From positions 1-31,089 of the IMG/VR virus record IMGVR_UViG_3300010300_000060: DNA of 31,089 nucleotides; one strand, 5' to 3'. Of the stretch, positions 26,652-31,089 are shown piece by piece (position 1 is the stretch's first letter; the number at the start of each line of letters is the position of its first letter). The notes under the pieces are model-generated. The model ran no database searches. It was not told the DNA's origin and worked only from the letters and a program-made list of their open reading frames with translations. The DNA is from a virus. The translations under genes were made by a program, and so were the position numbers.

Positions 26652-27335
26652 ATGAGAACAGTTCCAGGATCGGGTGCAGTTGTAACCCCAAATTTTAATA
26701 TTGATTATGGTGTAGAATCATTTACTATTGTAAATGGTGGAACTGGATACGCAGCAACAGATCCTCCACAAATAAACATTTTAAATACACAACCACCAAC
26801 TATTTCCGGATCATTTTTTCCAGTAATTGTTGGTGGTGGAATTACAAATATTACAATTTTAGAACCAGGTAGAGGATATTTTCCTCTTGCAGTTGGTGTT
26901 ACTGCTGTTGGAATTGCATCTCTTGGAAGTGACCAAAACGTTGTTGCTGTACACATAATAAATCCTGGTATTGGATATACAGAAAACCCTTCAGTAACAA
27001 TTTCTGCAGCATCTACTACTGGTATTGGAACTTTCGTATTTAATGAAATTGTTACTGGTCAAACATCAGGAACAATAGCAAGAGTTAAAGATTTTAGAAC
27101 AGAAGCATCAAGTATTCCTGGAGTTCTTTCTTCTACAAACTTAAGAGTTGCAATAAATAGTGGTAAATTTATACCTGGAGAGATTATAGTAGGATCAATT
27201 TCTTCAGCAAGATACGCTGTAGAAGAATATGATGATAGTAGTCACGCAGATACCTACGATAGAAATGAAGAAATAGAATTGGAGGCTGATTCTATACTTG
27301 ATTTTACAGAATCCAATCCTTTTGGAGATTACTAA
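26652..27335 (+). CDS. Virion structural protein with GxGY repeats
   Basis: A 227-residue protein. Residues ~22-125 contain three GxGY-type repeats (NGGTGYAATDPPQI, EPGRGYFPL, NPGIGYTENPSVTI), the same type as in the giant protein and the gp14 extension. Residues ~130-195 hold a module (NEIVTGQTSGTIARVKDF ... GEIIVGSISSARYAV) that resembles segments in the DUF4815-type protein. The acidic end (EEIELEADSILDF, NPFGDY) is typical of a small conserved cyanophage protein next to gp15. Its TAA overlaps the ATG of gp15 by one base and a GGAG for gp15 lies just before, so the two are probably translated together. Function unknown. Confidence 0.75.
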   Translation: MRTVPGSGAVVTPNFNIDYGVESFTIVNGGTGYAATDPPQINILNTQPPTISGSFFPVIVGGGITNITILEPGRGYFPLAVGVTAVGIASLGSDQNVVAVHIINPGIGYTENPSVTISAASTTGIGTFVFNEIVTGQTSGTIARVKDFRTEASSIPGVLSSTNLRVAINSGKFIPGEIIVGSISSARYAVEEYDDSSHADTYDRNEEIELEADSILDFTESNPFGDY

Positions 27336-28132
27336 TGTTAGGAACTTATTTTTATCACGAAATTATTCGTAAAACAATTATTGGATTTGGAACTCTATTC
27401 AATAATATTTTTATTCGTCATGAGAATAAGGACGGATCGACTTTATCTGAAACTAAAGTTCCATTGGGTTATGGACCAATGCAAAAATATCTTGCAAAAA
27501 TTGAAGAGCAGTCCCAATTGGATAGGGCAATTGCTTTAGTTTTACCAAGAATGTCATTTGAAATGACATCTATTGCTTATGATCCAACAAGAAAATCTGG
27601 TATTACACAAACTTTTAAAGCCTCTGATGGTAACAATTTAAAAAAAGTTTATATGCCGGTTCCTTACAATATTGGATTTGAATTGAGCATTCTTACAAAA
27701 CTGAATGATGATGCTTTACAAATAGTTGAACAAATACTACCATTTTTCCAACCATCATTCAATTTAACAGTTGATTTAATCAGTTCAATAGGTGAAAAAA
27801 GAGATGTTCCGATTGTTTTAGATAGTGTAACATTTCAAGATAATTATGAAGGAAATTTTTCGACTCGTCGCGCTCTAATTTATACTTTAAGATTTACTGC
27901 AAAGACATACTTGTTCGGACCAGTTGCAGAAAGCACTGATGGATTGATTCGTAAAGTTCAAGTCGATTATCATTTAGACACCAATACTTCAACTGCAAAA
28001 CGAGAGATGAGGTATACTGCAGTTCCAGATCCAATTGATGCTGGTGTTGATGATGATTTTGGATTTACAGAAACTTTAGAATTTTTTAATGACTCTAAAG
28101 TTTATAGTCCAACATTACAAAGAGACGTATAA
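27335..28132 (+). CDS. 15: Tail sheath stabilizer and completion protein gp15
   Basis: A 265-residue homologue of T4 gp15 (272 residues), the hexameric tail terminator that caps the tail tube and sheath and is the docking point for the head. Matching features are the start (FYHEIIRKTIIGFGTLFNNI), the block FELSILTKLNDDALQIVEQI with LPFFQPSFN (T4: YELSIFTRYEDDMFQIVEQI), the FQDNYEGNFSTRRALIYTL region and PVAESTDGLIRKV. The start overlaps the preceding stop by one base, with GGAG 7 bases upstream. The gene is separated from gp14 by about 5.2 kb of other genes, unlike T4, where 14 and 15 are adjacent. Confidence 0.93.
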   Translation: MLGTYFYHEIIRKTIIGFGTLFNNIFIRHENKDGSTLSETKVPLGYGPMQKYLAKIEEQSQLDRAIALVLPRMSFEMTSIAYDPTRKSGITQTFKASDGNNLKKVYMPVPYNIGFELSILTKLNDDALQIVEQILPFFQPSFNLTVDLISSIGEKRDVPIVLDSVTFQDNYEGNFSTRRALIYTLRFTAKTYLFGPVAESTDGLIRKVQVDYHLDTNTSTAKREMRYTAVPDPIDAGVDDDFGFTETLEFFNDSKVYSPTLQRDV

Positions 28133-28137
28133 AAGTT

Positions 28138-28551
28138 ATGAGTAATTATGATCCTTTAAATGAAGCTTTGAATATTGATGGAGATATTGTAGAGGTAGAA
28201 AAAAATCATTTAGATATTTCTCCGGCAAGATCTGACGATATTCAGAAAGATTATGAGTATACGAGAGCAAATTTATATTCATTAATTGAAAAAGGTCAAG
28301 AAGCAATTAATGGAATTATGGAATTAGCAGGTGAGGGAGGAAGTCCTCGTGCGTATGAAGTTGCCGGTCAATTGATTAAAAGTGTTGCTGATACAACAGA
28401 CAAACTTGTTGATCTTCAAAAAAAACTTAAAGACGTTGAAGAAAATACAGTAAAAACCACAAATAATGTTACAAACAATGCAGTTTTTGTTGGTTCAACT
28501 TCAGATCTATCAAAACTACTTAAGCAAGGTTTTCTAAATAATAAGGAGTAA
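28138..28551 (+). CDS. 16: Terminase small subunit gp16
   Basis: A 137-residue homologue of T4 gp16 (164 residues), which forms rings, helps initiate packaging at concatemer DNA and stimulates the gp17 ATPase/nuclease. The diagnostic parts are the acidic N-terminus, DIQKDYEYTRANLYSLIEKG (T4: DLEDDYGVVRRNM), a long central helix pair (GSPRAYEVAGQLIKS, TDKLVDLQKKLKDVE) and the Asn/Val-rich end NNAVFVGSTSDLSKLL (T4: NATVFMGSPTEL). The gap after gp15 is five bases. The large subunit gp17 is not in the window and probably lies beyond the right end. Confidence 0.93.
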   Translation: MSNYDPLNEALNIDGDIVEVEKNHLDISPARSDDIQKDYEYTRANLYSLIEKGQEAINGIMELAGEGGSPRAYEVAGQLIKSVADTTDKLVDLQKKLKDVEENTVKTTNNVTNNAVFVGSTSDLSKLLKQGFLNNKE

Positions 28552-28560
28552 TAATTTCCG

Positions 28561-29697
28561 ATGGGTTGGTCAGAAAAATATAAAAAGTCAATTGATTGTG
28601 ATAATCCAAAAGGATTTTCTCAGAGAGCTCATTGCCAAGGAAAAAAGAAAAAAATGAATGAAGATCTTAGAAAGTGGTTTGGAAAAGGTGAAGAGGGTGG
28701 AGTAGGTGGTGGTGGATGGGATCGTTATAATGCAAAAGGAGAGCGTATTGGAAAATGTGCTCGGGAACCAGGAGAACCAAAACCAAAATGCTTATCTAAA
28801 GAAAAAGCTGCAAAAATGTCTAAAGATGAAAGAGCAGCAGCTGTAAGAAGAAAAAGAGAGAAAGATCCAGTAGCAGATAGACCAGGAAAAGGAGGATCTC
28901 CAAAAATGGTATCAAATAAAATTGGTGAAGAATTTCTTTACGAAAAAAACGTTCCAACTAACCCATCTTTATGGTCAAGAGCAAAATCATTAGCAAGATC
29001 GAAATTTGATGTTTATCCATCAGCATATGCTAACGGTTGGGCAGCAAAATGGTACAAAAAAAGAGGTGGTGGTTGGAAATCCTCAAATAGCAATAATGAA
29101 CAATTTTCAAATTGGAGAAAAGATTTAGAAGTAGAAAAAATTTCCGAAGAAAAAAGTCAAGATCATGAGTATTCAATGGCTCGTTCAGAATTATCCACAA
29201 TTGTTTCTGCAGCAAAAAGACTACGTAAAAAGATGAAAGGAGAAGGTCAACTAAAAGCATGGGTTCAATCAAAAATTACAAAGGCATCTGACTATCTAGA
29301 TACGGCTGCTGATTATGTTGATAGTGGAGAAATGAAAGAGCATGTTGAAAATATTCATGTTAATCCAATGTTTAAGATTGCAAATAAATTTTCTGATTGG
29401 AGATCAGAACTTGAACTTGATGAAGCAATTGATAAATCCAAAATGAAGTGTAATTCACCAAAGGCACAAGCAGTTGGAGACTCACTTACTGGAAAGTCTC
29501 ATGTTGTAAAAGCATGTGAAGGTGGAAAGGAAAAGATTATTCGTTTTGGTCAACGAGGTGTAATAGGTTCTCCAAAAAAAGAAGGAGAATCCAAGGAATA
29601 TGCTTCCAGGAGATATAAATTTCGAAAAAGACACGCAAAGAATATTGCTAAAGGCAGAATGTCTGCAGCATACTGGGCAAACAAAGTTAAGTGGTGA
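28561..29697 (+). CDS. Basic multi-module phage protein, possible DNA-associated virion component
   Basis: A 378-residue, strongly basic protein of at least three modules. Residues ~32-110 (NEDLRKWFGKG, GGGWDRYNAKGERIGKC) form a Lys/Gly/Cys-rich part; ~132-172 (NPSLWSRAKSLARSKFDVYP, SAYANGWAAKWYKKRGGGW) is a motif I recall from many phages (DUF5872-like); ~205-262 (LSTIVSAAKRLRKKMKGEG) is a helical module; ~293-378 (KMKCNSPKAQAVGD, RFGQRGVIGSPK, AAYWANKVKW) is another known phage piece. Each of the last two is preceded by a short FS(N/D)WR..LE motif (residues 182-190 and 277-285). AAGGAG at 28543-28548 is a good ribosome binding site. It lies where T4 would go directly to gene 17. Binding to packaged DNA is inferred from charge only. 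Confidence 0.7.
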   Translation: MGWSEKYKKSIDCDNPKGFSQRAHCQGKKKKMNEDLRKWFGKGEEGGVGGGGWDRYNAKGERIGKCAREPGEPKPKCLSKEKAAKMSKDERAAAVRRKREKDPVADRPGKGGSPKMVSNKIGEEFLYEKNVPTNPSLWSRAKSLARSKFDVYPSAYANGWAAKWYKKRGGGWKSSNSNNEQFSNWRKDLEVEKISEEKSQDHEYSMARSELSTIVSAAKRLRKKMKGEGQLKAWVQSKITKASDYLDTAADYVDSGEMKEHVENIHVNPMFKIANKFSDWRSELELDEAIDKSKMKCNSPKAQAVGDSLTGKSHVVKACEGGKEKIIRFGQRGVIGSPKKEGESKEYASRRYKFRKRHAKNIAKGRMSAAYWANKVKW

Positions 29698-29703
29698 AAT
29701 AGG

Positions 29704-30009
29704 ATGAAAAGTTTTCAACAATTTCTCTCAGAAAGCATCACCATCAATGGTGATTTCAATGGAACTCTCAATGTAGGAGGTTCTCAACCAGAACAGGCAC
29801 AAGAATCATTCTTTGCCGATGTTGTTTGGGAGGGTAAATTATATCGTCTTGAAGTAGAAGGAAAAATGTTAACTAGAAATGAATTGGCAGAGCAGATTCA
29901 AGGAGAATATCCTGGAGCAATTGTTCATCAAATTTATCCAGGAAATTCTCCTTCAAAAATCAAAAATGCACAAAGATATCAACCAGAAAGATTAAGTTGG
30001 AGTGACTGA
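29704..30009 (+). CDS. Small protein with T4-like capsid-targeting N-terminus
   Basis: A 101-residue protein that begins MKSFQQFLSE. This resembles the capsid-targeting sequence of T4 internal protein III (MKTYQEFIAE) and contains an L-x-E site (LSE) of the kind cut by the T4 prohead protease gp21. Residues 12-30 are polar; ~37-101 form a compact alpha/beta part (FFADVVWEGKLYRLEVEGKM, LAEQIQGEYPGAIVHQIYP). The basic-polar end is KNAQRYQPERLSW. It may be packed inside the head and processed; this is inference from the N-terminus. A TGATG overlap with the next gene and a GGAG just before it suggest coupling. Confidence 0.7.
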   Translation: MKSFQQFLSESITINGDFNGTLNVGGSQPEQAQESFFADVVWEGKLYRLEVEGKMLTRNELAEQIQGEYPGAIVHQIYPGNSPSKIKNAQRYQPERLSWSD

Positions 30010-31089
30010 TGGCACAGTGGAATAAAAATACCCAAGACTTTCTCAACCAGGAAAGGAGTCTCTTTGAGGTATATAATATTGCAGATCATTGGGGGAACCA
30101 AACAGATTGGAGACCTCAGTTTTCTAATAATAACAGATTAAAGGTTGCTCCATATCAGACAGTATTTTTCAACACCTTCCAATATGGAAAGGAATCTGAT
30201 GTCTGGGATGAGAGTGTAGTCGGAGTCGGTGCAACTGCTACTTATAATGCAAATTCCAGTAATGTAGTAATGCAGGTTGGTTCTGCATCTGGAAGTAAAG
30301 TAATTCGACAAACCAAGAATGTAATGAGATACATTCCTGGCAGATCTGCTACTCTTGCGTTTGCAATTCGTCTTGATACTCCACAGGTCGGTATTCGTAG
30401 AAGATTTGGATTGTTTGATGAAAATAATGGTGCTTACTTTGAGGATGATGGTGGCACTTATTCTTATGTAATTCGTAGTAATACAACAGGTATTGTTACA
30501 GAAACCAGAGTCACTAGAGACAATTGGAATGGTGAAAAGTTTGATGGTAATGGATATACTGGTGTAACTGCTGATGCAACAAAACAGCAGATGATTTCCA
30601 TCAACTATGAATGGTATGGTGCTGGTCTTGTAGAGTTTGCCTGGTTAATGAAAAATGAGACAATTGCATCTCACACATTTGAGAACTCAAATACTTTGGA
30701 TAATGTTTGGTGTTCTACTCCATTCTTACCCATTCGTGTTGAAATTGAAAATGTAACTGGTGTTGCAGGAACTCATTACCTGTATCAGGGTTCCAATTCT
30801 CTGATTCAGGAAGGTGAACCAGAGAAACTTGGTATTCTTGAAAGTGTTGCTAATCCGATTACTGGCACTACACTGGCAGATGCAAATACATTTTATCCAG
30901 TCGTAAGTCTCAGATTAAAATCTGGTTCATTGGCTGCTGTTGCTTTGTTAAGATCTCTACAAACAGCAACGAATGATAATACTAATGTCTATTGGAGATT
31001 GATTGAGAACCCAACATTAACTGGTGCAAGTTGGACAGATCATCCAGATCCAAACTCCTTTATCCAATACGACACAAGTGCTACTGCTA
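30009..31089 (+). CDS. Virion structural protein, 3' end outside window
   Basis: The frame starts with ATG at 30009, overlapping the preceding stop (TGATG), with GGAG six bases upstream, and stays open to the last base, giving 360 residues. The start MAQWNKNTQDFLNQERSLFE resembles a structural protein that cyanophages encode close to gp16/gp17. It is beta-rich: YQTVFFNTFQYGKE, RYIPGRSATLAFAIR, RRFGLFDENNGAYFED and ISINYEWYGAGLVEFAWLMK suggest a carbohydrate-binding-like or concanavalin-like sandwich, but I cannot assign a family with confidence. G+C is visibly higher than upstream (about 38-40% in two 60-base lines counted by eye, against roughly 23-33% elsewhere), with more C-ending codons such as CTC, ACC and TCC. 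Complete length and function are unknown. Confidence 0.8.
   Translation, partial: MAQWNKNTQDFLNQERSLFEVYNIADHWGNQTDWRPQFSNNNRLKVAPYQTVFFNTFQYGKESDVWDESVVGVGATATYNANSSNVVMQVGSASGSKVIRQTKNVMRYIPGRSATLAFAIRLDTPQVGIRRRFGLFDENNGAYFEDDGGTYSYVIRSNTTGIVTETRVTRDNWNGEKFDGNGYTGVTADATKQQMISINYEWYGAGLVEFAWLMKNETIASHTFENSNTLDNVWCSTPFLPIRVEIENVTGVAGTHYLYQGSNSLIQEGEPEKLGILESVANPITGTTLADANTFYPVVSLRLKSGSLAAVALLRSLQTATNDNTNVYWRLIENPTLTGASWTDHPDPNSFIQYDTSATA

Noticed and set aside
29737-29754. Short hairpin ATCACCA-TCAA-TGGTGAT
   Set aside because: It lies inside the start of the 101-residue gene, has no T-run, and a 7-base stem with a 4-base loop is expected about twice by chance in a window of this length, so it is not called a terminator.

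Overview
The window is a stretch of late structural genes from a marine T4-like myovirus. It is AT-rich (roughly 30% G+C in most places) and every supported gene is on the + strand. The best anchors are homologues of T4 gp8 (baseplate wedge), gp13 and gp14 (neck), gp15 (tail terminator / sheath completion) and gp16 (small terminase), in T4 order. The very large fibre-like proteins, the DUF4815-type protein, the GxGY repeats, the small proteins typical of T4-like cyanophages and the NATAAATA late-promoter octamers point to a cyanophage of Synechococcus or Prochlorococcus, or a close relative such as a Pelagibacter myophage. No host genes, tRNAs, integrase or CRISPR were seen, and no photosynthesis genes.

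Layout. Positions 1-9627 are the 3' part of a giant virion protein (at least 3208 residues, start outside the window) with a YHYH-like domain; it sits just before gp8, where T4 has gene 7. A late promoter follows, then gp8 (9676-11277) and a 2397-residue DUF4815-type structural protein (11280-18473) that occupies the place of T4 genes 9-12. Two tiny overlapping genes follow (18473-18673 and 18660-18830). A second late promoter leads into a 111-residue protein, a 313-residue fibre-like protein at the position of T4 wac (fibritin), then gp13 and gp14. The gp14-gp15 interval (about 22.1-27.3 kb) is an expanded accessory block absent from T4: a 755-residue fibre carrying an apparently complete copper-binding cupredoxin domain, a 633-residue subtilisin-like protease with intact catalytic residues, and two small structural proteins. 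Then come gp15, gp16, a basic three-module protein, a 101-residue protein with a T4-like capsid-targeting N-terminus, and the 5' part of another structural protein running off the end of the window.

The genes are packed with gaps of a few bases or with 1-base stop/start overlaps (TAATG or TGATG), so translational coupling is likely. At least four NATAAATA-type octamers lie in the gaps, which fits middle-to-late expression driven by the phage sigma factor gp55. Together the genes build the baseplate wedge, fibres, neck and tail terminator and begin DNA packaging. The same protein repeat modules recur in giant and small proteins and even as an extension of gp14, suggesting that modules are shuffled among the surface proteins of the virion. 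The fibre with a cupredoxin domain next to a subtilase is the most unusual part.
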